This document shows positions 34,612-43,470 of a stretch of DNA of 64,000 nt, one piece after another. The notes below the pieces were generated by a model. That model did no database searches and was not told the DNA's origin. It saw nothing but the letters and a program-made list of their open reading frames with translations. Position 1 is the first letter of the stretch; the number at the start of each line of letters is the position of its first letter. Source of the DNA: JBBKWH01 sp037968855 (GTDB lineage Bacteria > Pseudomonadota > Gammaproteobacteria > Pseudomonadales > Moraxellaceae); assembly GCA_037968855.1 (NCBI GenBank), contig JBBKWH010000084.1, forward strand, positions 28,265-92,264, written 5' to 3'. A program made the translations under genes and the position numbers.

Positions 34612-35559
34612 ATGGCCGCCTCGCCTTTTTCTGCTGTGCATACATTCTGGCTTACTAGCGCGGCCATGCTGGCTTTTGCGGCCAATTCGGTGCTTTGCCG
34701 CTTAGCACTGACCCACACATCGATAGATGCAGCCAGCTTTAGTGCCATTCGCTTGTTCTCGGCCGCCTTTATGCTGGTGCTGTTGCTACTATGGCGCGAA
34801 CGTGTGCAACTGGCGGAGCAGCCCAAATGGACGCAGCACGTCTGGCGGCTATTGGCCAATCATGGTAGTTGGGCGGGTGCAACGGCGCTGTTGGTTTATG
34901 TGCTGGGGTTTTCGTATGCCTATGTCAGTATTGAGACAGCCGTTGGCGCGTTGTTGTTGTTTGGCGCGGTACAACTGACCATGCTGGGTTATGGATTACT
35001 GCAAGGCGAGCGTTGGTCAGGCCGACAACAACTGGGTTTTGCATGTGCCACGCTAGGTGTGGTGGCATTGCTCTGGCCGGTGAGCAATGCAGCAGCGCAT
35101 GCTGTGACAGATACGCTATCCATGCGATTGGGTGTGCTTTGGATGATTGTGGCAGGTATTGCATGGGGTGTTTATTCTTTGCTGGGTCGTCAGTTGCTTG
35201 ATCCGGTGGCGACAACGGCCAGTCACTTTGTGCGGTGCTTGCCGGTGGCAATTGGCCTGCTGTTTATCAATACAGCATGGCAATCATTGGATCTGCTTGG
35301 GGTTGGCTATGCGGTGGCATCTGGTGCTTTGGCCTCTGGCGTGGGGTATGCAATCTGGTATCGGGCGCTCAATGGCTTAAGTGCATTGCTGGCGGCATCA
35401 GTGCAATTGTCTGTGCCGATGTTAGCGGCTGTGGCAGCGGTCATCTGGCTTGATGAGTCGATGACCATACGGCTTGTGCTGGCAGGAACGGCGATTTTGT
35501 TGGGTTTGGCACTGGTGATTTTGCAACCGACAACACCATCTAAAAACAGCAACCAATAA
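34612..35559 (+). CDS. EamA/DMT-family transporter
   Basis: Drug/metabolite transporter superfamily permease, 315 aa with about ten hydrophobic helices in two EamA repeats (about residues 10-140 and 165-300). GIAWGVYSLLGRQLLDP opens the second repeat. The C-terminal LVLAGTAILLGLALVIL helix is standard. Substrate is unknown; such proteins export amino acids or metabolites. The ATG at 34612 is chosen because the longer frame begins with TTG and lacks a ribosome site. Confidence 0.85.
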   Translation: MAASPFSAVHTFWLTSAAMLAFAANSVLCRLALTHTSIDAASFSAIRLFSAAFMLVLLLLWRERVQLAEQPKWTQHVWRLLANHGSWAGATALLVYVLGFSYAYVSIETAVGALLLFGAVQLTMLGYGLLQGERWSGRQQLGFACATLGVVALLWPVSNAAAHAVTDTLSMRLGVLWMIVAGIAWGVYSLLGRQLLDPVATTASHFVRCLPVAIGLLFINTAWQSLDLLGVGYAVASGALASGVGYAIWYRALNGLSALLAASVQLSVPMLAAVAAVIWLDESMTIRLVLAGTAILLGLALVILQPTTPSKNSNQ

Positions 35560-35831
35560 ACATCAAATAATTGTTTTATATTATTTTTAAAATACACCAC
35601 ATGCACGCAGGCTGTTGGCTTACGTGGCATTAAGCGCTGATTTCGGCTATGATTTGGCCACTTTTTTTGTCCTTCGATACGGCGCGCGAACCCAAATCAT
35701 CGTGCAGGTTTGGTGTGGCGTCGAGCATTTGGCGTGCCTAAGCATAGGGCAACGCGTTCTTTTTTCTTATTGATCGACTGACTGCGCGGCAACAGATGAT
35801 GGCGCAGAAGGATCGGCTTACAGGTTTGTTT

Positions 35832-37322
35832 ATGTGGCAGTCCATTCAACAGCAATGGTTTTCTAATATTCGTGGCGATATGTTGTCCGGTCTTGTGGTG
35901 GGCTTGGCGCTGATTCCAGAGGCGATTGCTTTTTCGATTATTGCTGGTGTTGATCCCAAGATTGGTTTGTATGCCTCGTTTTGTATTGCGGTGGTGATCT
36001 CTTTTGTCGGTGGTCGTCCGGCGATGATTTCGGCAGCCACGGGTGCTATGGCGCTGCTGATGGTGACCTTAGTCAAGGAGCATGGCTTGCAGTATTTGCT
36101 GGCGGCGACCTTGCTGACTGGTGTGCTACAGATTTTGGCGGGCTTTTTAAAGCTTGGTTCGTTGATGCGCTTTGTGTCGCGCTCGGTGGTGACGGGGTTT
36201 GTCAACGCCTTGGCGATTTTGATCTTTATGGCTCAGCTGCCCGAATTGACCCATGTGACGTGGCATGTGTATGCCATGACGTTGGCCGGACTGGGTATTA
36301 TTTATCTGTTTCCGTATGTACCAGTGATTGGCAAAATCTTGCCATCACCGCTGATTTGTATTGTGGTGATTACCGCAGTCGCACTGCTGATGGGCATTGA
36401 TATCCGCACCGTGGGCGACATGGGCGCACTGCCCGATACCTTGCCTATTTTCTTGTGGCCTGATGTGCCATTGACCCTAGAGACACTCCAAATTGTATTC
36501 CCTTATGCCGCAGGTTTGGCCGCGGTAGGTTTGCTAGAATCCATGATGACCGCGACCATTGTCGATGAGATGACCGATACCGACAGTGACAAAAACCGCG
36601 AATGCAAAGGCCAAGGCATTGCCAATATTGGTTCTGGTTTATTGGGCGGTATGGCCGGTTGCGCCATGATTGGTCAGTCGGTGATTAACGTCAAATCCGG
36701 CGGGCGCACGCGCTTATCAACCTTTTGTGCGGGGATTTTTTTGCTGATTCTGGTGGTATTTTTAAGCGATTTGATCAGTATTATTCCGATGGCAGCGTTG
36801 GTCGCGGTGATGATTATGGTGTCGATTGGCACGTTTAATTGGGACTCGGTGATCAATATTCGTAACTATCCGCTGTCGAGCACGGTGGTGATGTTGGTCA
36901 CGGTCAGCATTGTGGTGGCCACGCATAATTTGGCCTACGGGGTATTTGCTGGGGTATTGTTGGCGGCGTTGTTTTTTGCCAACAAAATTGGCCACTACAT
37001 GGCGGTTGAATCATCCATTGCTGCCGATGGTGTGACCCGACATTATCTGGTGCGTGGACAAGTGTTTTTTAGCTCGGCCAATAAGTTTGTTGAGTCTTTT
37101 GACTTTAAAGACAGCACCCAACAGATTGTGATTGACCTGACCCATGCACACTTTTGGGATATCACGGCGGTCTCGGCATTGGACAAAGTGGTGCTCAAAT
37201 TCCGCCGCTTGGGTAAAGACATCGAGATTTTGGGACTCAATCAAGCCAGCGCCACCATTATTGATCGCTTTGGCACACACCAAAACCCAGATGCCAGCTC
37301 GGATCTGATGGGCGGTCACTAA
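35832..37322 (+). CDS. SulP-family anion transporter with STAS domain
   Basis: Membrane transporter of 496 aa for sulfate, bicarbonate or other anions. The transmembrane part (about 1-385) has the family opener GDMLSGLVVGLALIPEAIAFSIIAG and GVDPKIGLYASF. The STAS domain (about 400-490) holds QQIVIDLTHAHFWDITAVSALD. Short size and sequence resemble BicA/SulP bicarbonate-type transporters, but the anion cannot be assigned. The ATG at 35832 has CAGG 7 bases upstream. A strong hairpin follows the stop. Confidence 0.9.
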   Translation: MWQSIQQQWFSNIRGDMLSGLVVGLALIPEAIAFSIIAGVDPKIGLYASFCIAVVISFVGGRPAMISAATGAMALLMVTLVKEHGLQYLLAATLLTGVLQILAGFLKLGSLMRFVSRSVVTGFVNALAILIFMAQLPELTHVTWHVYAMTLAGLGIIYLFPYVPVIGKILPSPLICIVVITAVALLMGIDIRTVGDMGALPDTLPIFLWPDVPLTLETLQIVFPYAAGLAAVGLLESMMTATIVDEMTDTDSDKNRECKGQGIANIGSGLLGGMAGCAMIGQSVINVKSGGRTRLSTFCAGIFLLILVVFLSDLISIIPMAALVAVMIMVSIGTFNWDSVINIRNYPLSSTVVMLVTVSIVVATHNLAYGVFAGVLLAALFFANKIGHYMAVESSIAADGVTRHYLVRGQVFFSSANKFVESFDFKDSTQQIVIDLTHAHFWDITAVSALDKVVLKFRRLGKDIEILGLNQASATIIDRFGTHQNPDASSDLMGGH

Positions 37323-37354
37323 GGTATCGGTCTAGGTATGAGTATAGTTTCTAG

Positions 37355-37385
37355 GATGGATGGCAGACTTCGGCTGCCATCCATC
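37355..37385. repeat. 12-bp perfect hairpin after the SulP gene
   Basis: GATGGATGGCAG, loop ACTTCGG, CTGCCATCCATC. It begins 33 bases after the SulP stop. No T tract follows, so it may be a processing or mRNA-stability element rather than an intrinsic terminator. Just beyond it TCACTGGAT is repeated directly (37392 and 37408). Confidence 0.6.
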
Positions 37386-37568
37386 ACCGATTCACTGGAT
37401 CGGCTAATCACTGGATGAAGCAAGCCATCCCGCAAGTTTTTTAAACAATCCAAGACAAAAATAGATCAGCATTCATGCTTTATTTTTCTAATATGTAACT
37501 GTTCTTTTCACGCTCTGATTGGCATGCTACACCACTCTGTGTTTTTCTTTTTTGCTGAGCGTTTAAGC

Positions 37569-38699
37569 ATGTCTGCCATGTCTGAAATATTGATGATTAA
37601 TCGTCTATTGCTGCTCACGCTCTTGGTGGGTTTGCTGGCGCTGAGCTTTCAAGTCTTATCGTTTTTTATTATTCCAGTGCTGTGGGCTGCGATCTTGGGC
37701 TATGTGACATGGCCAATTTATCGTCGTCTCAATCACCGCCTCAATCATCGTCGTAATCTGAGTGCTACCGTGATGCTGTTGGCGCTGATATTCACCATCG
37801 GCGTGCCGTTGTTGATCGGTGCGTTTTATCTTCAGCAAGAGGCGCGCTACCTGTACAACCATGTGCAGGTATTGATGTTAATGGGCCAGTTTGAGATCCC
37901 AGATTTTTTGCGCAAACTGCCATCAATCGGGCCACAACTACAAGACATTGTGAAGCAAATGAATGCTGATCCCACCCAAATCACCGGAGAAATTCGTGAA
38001 TGGGTCCAAGCACACTTGGCCTATGGCCGCGAAATTTTTAATCAGATTTCACAAAACCTTGCCCGTGTGACCTTTGCCTTATTTACCCTGTTTTTTATCT
38101 ATCGTGATGGCGAGCATATCTTGTCGCAGGTGCAATTGGCCCTGCATAAAATTTTGGGTAAGCGCTCAGAGGGCTACTTACAAGCCATCGGTCAAACCAC
38201 GCGTGCGGTGGTTTATGGCATTGGCCTCACGGCGTTGGCGCAAGCCGCTTTGGCGGGTATTGGTTATGTAGTGGCTGGCGCGCCTAGTCCGGTGTTATTG
38301 ACGCTGATGACGTTGCTGATCGCGCTGGTTCCATTTGGAACACCCTTTGCGTGGGGTGGCGTTGCCATATGGATGTTGATCAATGGTCAAACCATGCCAG
38401 CGATTGGCCTGATCTTGTGGGGCGTGTTTGTGGTCAGTTGGATTGACAATATTATTCGGCCAATGGTGATTTCTGGCGCAACCAAAGTGCCATTTTTGCT
38501 GATTATGTTTGGTGTACTGGGTGGTTTGGGTGCATTTGGCATGGTTGGGCTGTTTATTGGCCCTGTTATTTTGGCTGTGCTGTTGGCGGTTTGGCGAGAG
38601 TGGCTGGCACAAGTGCAATCGACCAGCACCATCTCTCTACCCAACATCCCTACAGCGCCACCGACAGATCCATCCGGCCAACCACCGACCAGTGCTTAA
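37569..38699 (+). CDS. AI-2E family transporter (PerM-like)
   Basis: Inner-membrane protein of 376 aa with about seven to eight helices. The PerM/TqsA-family pattern is clear: FFIIPVLWAAILGYVTWPIYRRL near the start, FALFTLFFIYRDGEHI in the middle and VSWIDNIIRPMVISG with GLFIGPVILAVLLAVWREW at the end. Members export autoinducer-2 or other small molecules or act as Na+/H+ antiporters; this one cannot be assigned. The C-terminal tail is Pro/Thr-rich. Start 37569 or 37578. Confidence 0.88.
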   Translation: MSAMSEILMINRLLLLTLLVGLLALSFQVLSFFIIPVLWAAILGYVTWPIYRRLNHRLNHRRNLSATVMLLALIFTIGVPLLIGAFYLQQEARYLYNHVQVLMLMGQFEIPDFLRKLPSIGPQLQDIVKQMNADPTQITGEIREWVQAHLAYGREIFNQISQNLARVTFALFTLFFIYRDGEHILSQVQLALHKILGKRSEGYLQAIGQTTRAVVYGIGLTALAQAALAGIGYVVAGAPSPVLLTLMTLLIALVPFGTPFAWGGVAIWMLINGQTMPAIGLILWGVFVVSWIDNIIRPMVISGATKVPFLLIMFGVLGGLGAFGMVGLFIGPVILAVLLAVWREWLAQVQSTSTISLPNIPTAPPTDPSGQPPTSA

Positions 38700-38708
38700 T
38701 GCAGGGCT

Positions 38709-39275
38709 TTAAGAGCCTTTGAGGTAGCTTATTTCGTCTTGATCCACGGTGCTCAATGCGCTGGCATACTGCTGATCGGGCTTGCCAGCACGCACTAAAC
38801 GGACATACAGGCTGTAACTCTTTGCACCATTGTGCGGCTGGGCTAGGTTATACAGATAGCTCACTGCATAGGTTGTATCCTCTGGATAGAGGCTGCTGCT
38901 CCAGTAGGTTCCCACATAATTAGGCGCGGGTAGATCAAGCGTTTGTGCCGCTGGCTTGTAGCCTTTTTTGCCCGTTTGTCCCAGTGTTTCAAGCTCGGCG
39001 AGTGTGGGCAACCGCCAGTCGCCTTGAGCATTCCAATCATTGCTGTGGGCGGCACGGACGGCTTTCCACCATGTCAGCTCTTCGGCCACACCCTCGCAAT
39101 GATCGATACTCCAGACTTGGCCAATCGAGCAACGCTGCCAGATCAGCCCCGTGGCGGGGTCTTGCCATGCGCCATTTAGCGCTGGATCTGGGGTGTTTTG
39201 GCAACTACTGAGACCCAATACAGCGGTGATAAGTACGGTCGCCAAACTACAGGCGGATTGAAGTCGTATGGCCAT
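38709..39275 (-). CDS. DUF1566 domain lipoprotein
   Basis: Predicted lipoprotein of 188 aa. Lipobox LGLSSC near residue 24, then a DUF1566 (Lcl C-terminal) domain: TGLIWQRC, LTWWKAVRAA, WRLPTLAELETL, YWSSSLYPEDTTYAVSY and a terminal YVRLVRAG. The fold is related to C-type-lectin-like domains and usually faces the periplasm or surface; ligand unknown. Convergent with the AI-2E gene, 9 bases away. Confidence 0.82.
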   Translation of the reverse strand: MAIRLQSACSLATVLITAVLGLSSCQNTPDPALNGAWQDPATGLIWQRCSIGQVWSIDHCEGVAEELTWWKAVRAAHSNDWNAQGDWRLPTLAELETLGQTGKKGYKPAAQTLDLPAPNYVGTYWSSSLYPEDTTYAVSYLYNLAQPHNGAKSYSLYVRLVRAGKPDQQYASALSTVDQDEISYLKGS

Positions 39276-39390
39276 GTTGTCATCTCGACAAGAATAGTGA
39301 AGTAGATGTTTTAACAAATTTTTTGATCTTTAAATATAGTCTGTGGTCATTTTAATCACGATTAATCTCATTCACCCAAGAATAGAATTA

Positions 39391-40551
39391 TCATTCAACC
39401 AAAAAATACTCTAGAACAGTATTCAAATACCGCATGCCTAGTGCTGTGGTTTGTAGCCGATCTGGCTGATTCAGCAATAATTCTTGTGTTTGCAAGATTG
39501 CCAAGGCAGGCTCAAGCGTAGCTAAAGTTTGCCCTGTGCGTGTTTGATACAAATCAGCAGGCACACCATCGATTAAGCGCAAACCATTCATCATAAACTC
39601 AAAGGGTAATGCCTCAGCATTTAACTGTTGAACCTGTAAGGCAGGTGCAGGTATTTGAGCCAGATAATCACGTGGTAGACGGCTTTTTTGAAAACGCTCA
39701 ATCCGATCGGGCCACGTGATTTTGCCATGTGCGCCTGCGCCAATTGCCAGATAATCGCCAAACTGCCAATAGTTCAGATTATGCCGACAGGGTTGCTCTT
39801 TGGCCCATGCCGAGACTTCGTACTGCATAAAACCCGCCGCGCGCAATACCGCCTCACCCGCGTCTTGGATGTCGGCCAACCGATCCTCATCGGGCAATAT
39901 AGGCTGAGTCCGAAAGAACACCGTATTGGGTTCAATGGTCAGTTGATACCACGAGAGATGGGTTGCACCGGCATCAATCGCGGTGCGCAAATCAAACACC
40001 GCTTGCTCGACGGTTTGATCGGGCAAGCCATGCATCAAATCGACATTTAAACGCTGTACGCCTGCGGCACGCGCTGCATGAATCGCTTGCACCGCATCAT
40101 GTGCAGAATGCACCCGCCCCAAGGTCTGCAACATCGCATCATCAAAGCTTTGCACCCCGAGCGAGATACGGTTGATACCTGCCGCCAAATAATCGGCAAA
40201 CGGCGCATGCTCAACCGTGCCTGCATTGGCTTCTAGGGTGATTTCGCAATCATTACTAAACGAAAAATGCGCGCGCAAAGTGGCAAACAACCGCTGATAG
40301 CCCTGTGCCGAGATCAACGATGGCGTGCCACCGCCTACAAACACACTACTGATCGCCCGTCCCTGCGCCGCTGGCACTTGCTGCATCGCATCGGCAATCA
40401 AGGCATCTAGATACTGTGCTTCTAGGTCACTGGATAATGCGCCATCCGGTACCGCATGCGAATTAAAGTCACAATACGGGCATTTTTTCACGCACCAAGG
40501 CATGTGAATATACAGGGCAAGCGGAATCTGCTGTGGATCAAGCACGGACAT
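39391..40551 (-). CDS. hemW: Radical SAM haem chaperone HemW
   Basis: HemN-like radical SAM protein of 386 aa that inserts haem into target proteins. Cluster motif CVKKCPYCDF near residues 20-29 matches the CxxxCxxC pattern, followed by GGGTPS and the LGVQSFDD segment. It lacks the N-terminal extension of true oxygen-independent HemN, and the HNLNYWQFGDYLAIGAGAHG region is typical of HemW. The start at 40551 has GGATTG upstream. It is divergent from the EVE-domain gene with 36 bases between the start codons. Confidence 0.93.
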   Translation of the reverse strand: MSVLDPQQIPLALYIHMPWCVKKCPYCDFNSHAVPDGALSSDLEAQYLDALIADAMQQVPAAQGRAISSVFVGGGTPSLISAQGYQRLFATLRAHFSFSNDCEITLEANAGTVEHAPFADYLAAGINRISLGVQSFDDAMLQTLGRVHSAHDAVQAIHAARAAGVQRLNVDLMHGLPDQTVEQAVFDLRTAIDAGATHLSWYQLTIEPNTVFFRTQPILPDEDRLADIQDAGEAVLRAAGFMQYEVSAWAKEQPCRHNLNYWQFGDYLAIGAGAHGKITWPDRIERFQKSRLPRDYLAQIPAPALQVQQLNAEALPFEFMMNGLRLIDGVPADLYQTRTGQTLATLEPALAILQTQELLLNQPDRLQTTALGMRYLNTVLEYFLVE

Positions 40552-40587
40552 AGCAATCCATTTTAAAAAAAGCGCGAGGAGCACCCG

Positions 40588-41052
40588 ATGGCCTATTGGC
40601 TGATGAAATCAGAACCGGATACCTTTGGTATTGATCACTTGCAGGCACAGGGCACGGCACTGTGGGATGGCGTGCGCAATTACCAAGCACGCAATTTTAT
40701 GCGTCAGATGCAGGCGGGTGATCAGGCGCTATTCTATCACTCCAACTGCAAAGTACCGGCGATTGTTGGCCAAATGACCATTAGCCGTGGTGGGGCTGAT
40801 TATCCCGATCCGACTCAGTTTAACCCTGAGCACAAATACTACGATCCCAAATCCACTTTGGATAAACCACGCTGGACGGGTGTGGATGTGACCTTTGACC
40901 AGAAATGGCCGCATGTACTGCCCTTAAGTCAGCTCCGCGAGATGCCAGAATTACAAGATTTGGCATTACTGCGTAAGGGCAATCGCTTATCGTTGATGCC
41001 ACTGACAGATGCTGAATGGCAGGCTATTTTGGCAGGAGGGTGCGGACAATAA
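40588..41052 (+). CDS. EVE domain-containing protein
   Basis: Small PUA-like EVE-domain protein of 154 aa, related to thymocyte nuclear protein 1. Landmarks: YWLMKSEPDTFGIDHL at the N-terminus, WDGVRNYQARNFMRQM, and KPRWTGVDVTF. EVE domains read modified bases in DNA or RNA, and some are fused to McrB-like proteins, but this one is far from the mcrBC operon and its neighbours are housekeeping. GGAG is 6 bases before the ATG. Confidence 0.92.
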   Translation: MAYWLMKSEPDTFGIDHLQAQGTALWDGVRNYQARNFMRQMQAGDQALFYHSNCKVPAIVGQMTISRGGADYPDPTQFNPEHKYYDPKSTLDKPRWTGVDVTFDQKWPHVLPLSQLREMPELQDLALLRKGNRLSLMPLTDAEWQAILAGGCGQ

Positions 41053-41094
41053 AAACGTCCAACCCATCACAACTATTTTTTTGGAAGCATTGAT

Positions 41095-41883
41095 ATGCAT
41101 CACGTCCACAATCGCGTTTTGGCTAGCAGCACGCTCCTGCTCACTCTGTTGCTTGGTGGCTGTGGGGGTGGCGATAGCGATGATCCGACCACCATTATCT
41201 CCCAAGGTAAAGGCGGCTTGATGATCGGCCACTATATCGAAACCTCCAGCAGTGATCCTGATCTGGATGTGGGCGGTTTTTATGTCGACTTGCCAAGCGG
41301 TGAAGGCCTGTTTAAAGGTGAAATGTCTTATCACTACGCGCCTTGCCAAGACAGTAATAATCAAAGCATTGTAGGTACCAAGCTTGGTACGCAGCTTAAT
41401 GGCACAATTACTGGTCGGCTGGATAACGTTAGCGCAGCAGACCAAGTGCTGGCCATGACCATGGATGGCGACTACGCTAGCAGTAACAGCAACTATAGCG
41501 GTGACTACAGCCGGACCAATCGTGGCAATCAAGTGCGTACACCGGCAGGCTGTGATTTTAACTACACCGTTTCTAACAAGGGCACGTTTAAGGTGTTTGC
41601 CGAAAACCAGCACGCCCCGAGTGAATTTGTGATCACCGCCACCAACAGACTGCTGACATGGCCCAATGTCAGCGGGGCAAAAAAAGCCTTGGTATTATTG
41701 ATTGATCCCAGCAAGACCAATGATGGCAATGGTTTGGTTGACCAACAATATGTATTTGCGCCAAGCAGCCTCATCACGCTGGCCGCCTCTTCAAGCACAG
41801 CCAAAACCTATATCGTGAGTGTGCAGGTGTTTAATGCCAATAACACTTTGTTGGCTTATGACAATATTCGGGTCACGATCTAA
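41095..41883 (+). CDS. Predicted lipoprotein, unknown function
   Basis: A 262 aa secreted lipoprotein with lipobox LLLGGC (Cys near 23) followed by a Gly/Asp-rich linker. The mature part is rich in Ser, Asn, Asp and Thr and alternating beta-type segments, with two Cys (CQDSNN, CDFNYT) that could pair. No domain is recognised. GGAAG is 7 bases before the ATG. A very strong terminator follows directly. Confidence 0.65.
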   Translation: MHHVHNRVLASSTLLLTLLLGGCGGGDSDDPTTIISQGKGGLMIGHYIETSSSDPDLDVGGFYVDLPSGEGLFKGEMSYHYAPCQDSNNQSIVGTKLGTQLNGTITGRLDNVSAADQVLAMTMDGDYASSNSNYSGDYSRTNRGNQVRTPAGCDFNYTVSNKGTFKVFAENQHAPSEFVITATNRLLTWPNVSGAKKALVLLIDPSKTNDGNGLVDQQYVFAPSSLITLAASSSTAKTYIVSVQVFNANNTLLAYDNIRVTI

Positions 41884-41949
41884 GCCCAAGCAACGATTCA
41901 TGTGATGACTGCGCGGTTTTAATACAGGGCACAAACACCACTGACATAC

Positions 41950-41980
41950 GGCAGGCGCTACAATCGCCTGCCTTTTTTTT
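41950..41980 (+). terminator. Rho-independent terminator before the MATE gene
   Basis: GGCAGGCG, loop CTACAAT, CGCCTGCC, then eight T. It ends the lipoprotein transcript only 13 bases before the MATE ATG, so the MATE promoter must overlap or lie upstream within this region. Confidence 0.93.
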
Positions 41981-41993
41981 GCCGTTGGCGACT

Positions 41994-43352
41994 ATGTCCC
42001 GCTCCGTGATTCGTGTTGAGTTGGCCGCATTGATTCATCTGATGCTGCCGATCTTGCTGACCCAAACCTCCCAAGCTGCCTTTGGCTTGATTGACACCAT
42101 TATGGCCGGTCAAGTCTCGCCGGCTGATTTGGCGGCGGTGGCGATTGGTACCGGATTATGGCTGCCTGCGCTATTGATGCTGAGTGGCATCTTAATGGCG
42201 ACCACCCCCTTAGTGGCTGAGGCCGTCGGTGCAGGACAACGTGATCGCGTGCCAACCTTGACCCGCCAAGCGCTATGGGTGGCGTTAGTTTTGGGATTGA
42301 TTGGACAGATATTGCTGTTTAGTGCGCCAGTGTTGTTTGCGCCTTTAGACGTGCCGCAACATCTACGTGCCGCGACCACGCTGTATTTGCATGGCGTGTG
42401 CTGGGGCATGCCAGCGGTGGCTTTTTATACCGTGCTACGCAGTTATGCCGAGGCATTAGATCACCCGCGTCCGGTCACGGTAATCAGTCTGATTGCATTG
42501 GGATTTAGCATTCCGCTTAACTACGTGTTTATTTATGGCATGGGGCCGATTCCTGCCATGGGCGGTGCCGGTTGTGGTTATGCCACTGCCATCATGATGT
42601 GGCTAATGACGGCACTATTGGCGGCTTATCTGTCGTGGGCCAAGTGGTGTGCAGACGTGCGGATTTTCAATCACTTTGAGCATGCCCACTGGCCGATCAT
42701 GCGGCAGATTTTGCAGTTGGGCATCCCGATTGGTGTGGCGATTTTTTTTGAAGCCAGTATGTTTAGCATTGCTGCCTTGGTGCTCAGTCCTTTGGGTGAG
42801 ACCATCGTGGCGGCGCATCAAATCGCCCTCTCCGTCACCTCCATGTTGTTTATGATTCCACTCTCATTGGCAATGGCCTTGACCATTCGGATTGGTCAAC
42901 TGTATGGCGCAAAGCAACACCAACGCTTGATGATTGTGCGGCGTTTGGGTCTCTGGACGGCCACAGTATTGGCGCTATCGACGATGCTGTTAATTGCCTT
43001 ATTTCGGCAGAATATGGCTAGCGCCTATACCCATGATCCGACTGTGCAAGCCTTGGCCGCGCAATTGCTGATTTTTGCCTTGGCGTATCAATTGGTTGAT
43101 GCATGGCAAGTCTCAGCAGCGGGCGTGTTACGTGGTCTGCAAGACACTCGTGGGCCGATGTGGATTACCTTATTTTGTTATTGGGGCGTGGCTTTGCCAT
43201 TGGGGATCATACTGGCACGGGTGCTAGGCTATGGCGCACAAGGCTTTTGGTTGGGCTTGGTCATGGGTTTGGGATTGGCGTCTATTTTGTTGGCATGGCG
43301 CTTACGCTGGCGGCAGCAGCAACTGCATTTGACCGATCAATCCGCACATTAG
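41994..43352 (+). CDS. MATE-family efflux transporter (NorM-like)
   Basis: Multidrug and toxin extrusion transporter, 452 aa with twelve predicted helices, coupled to Na+ or H+. Family motifs include PILLTQTSQAAFGLIDTIMAGQ, GTGLWLPALLMLSG and the second-half QLGIPIGVAIFFEASMF. The drug specificity cannot be read. The ATG at 41994 sits 13 bases after a terminator's T run, leaving no room for a leader unless the terminator is bypassed. The TTG at 41979 is less likely. Confidence 0.9.
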   Translation: MSRSVIRVELAALIHLMLPILLTQTSQAAFGLIDTIMAGQVSPADLAAVAIGTGLWLPALLMLSGILMATTPLVAEAVGAGQRDRVPTLTRQALWVALVLGLIGQILLFSAPVLFAPLDVPQHLRAATTLYLHGVCWGMPAVAFYTVLRSYAEALDHPRPVTVISLIALGFSIPLNYVFIYGMGPIPAMGGAGCGYATAIMMWLMTALLAAYLSWAKWCADVRIFNHFEHAHWPIMRQILQLGIPIGVAIFFEASMFSIAALVLSPLGETIVAAHQIALSVTSMLFMIPLSLAMALTIRIGQLYGAKQHQRLMIVRRLGLWTATVLALSTMLLIALFRQNMASAYTHDPTVQALAAQLLIFALAYQLVDAWQVSAAGVLRGLQDTRGPMWITLFCYWGVALPLGIILARVLGYGAQGFWLGLVMGLGLASILLAWRLRWRQQQLHLTDQSAH

Positions 43353-43470
43353 CCAGATCAATCGCTCAGGTTAATCTGCAAACAAACATAACAACACTGC
43401 TATGCCGTGTTGCGCTGACTCGTGCCACACTCAAAGCATATTCACCTTTGCCCGCTGGGAGTATCCATCT

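Noticed and set aside
40588..41052. EVE-domain protein as part of the McrBC defence system
   Set aside because: It lies about 20 kb away among housekeeping genes; a link to mcrBC cannot be supported here.
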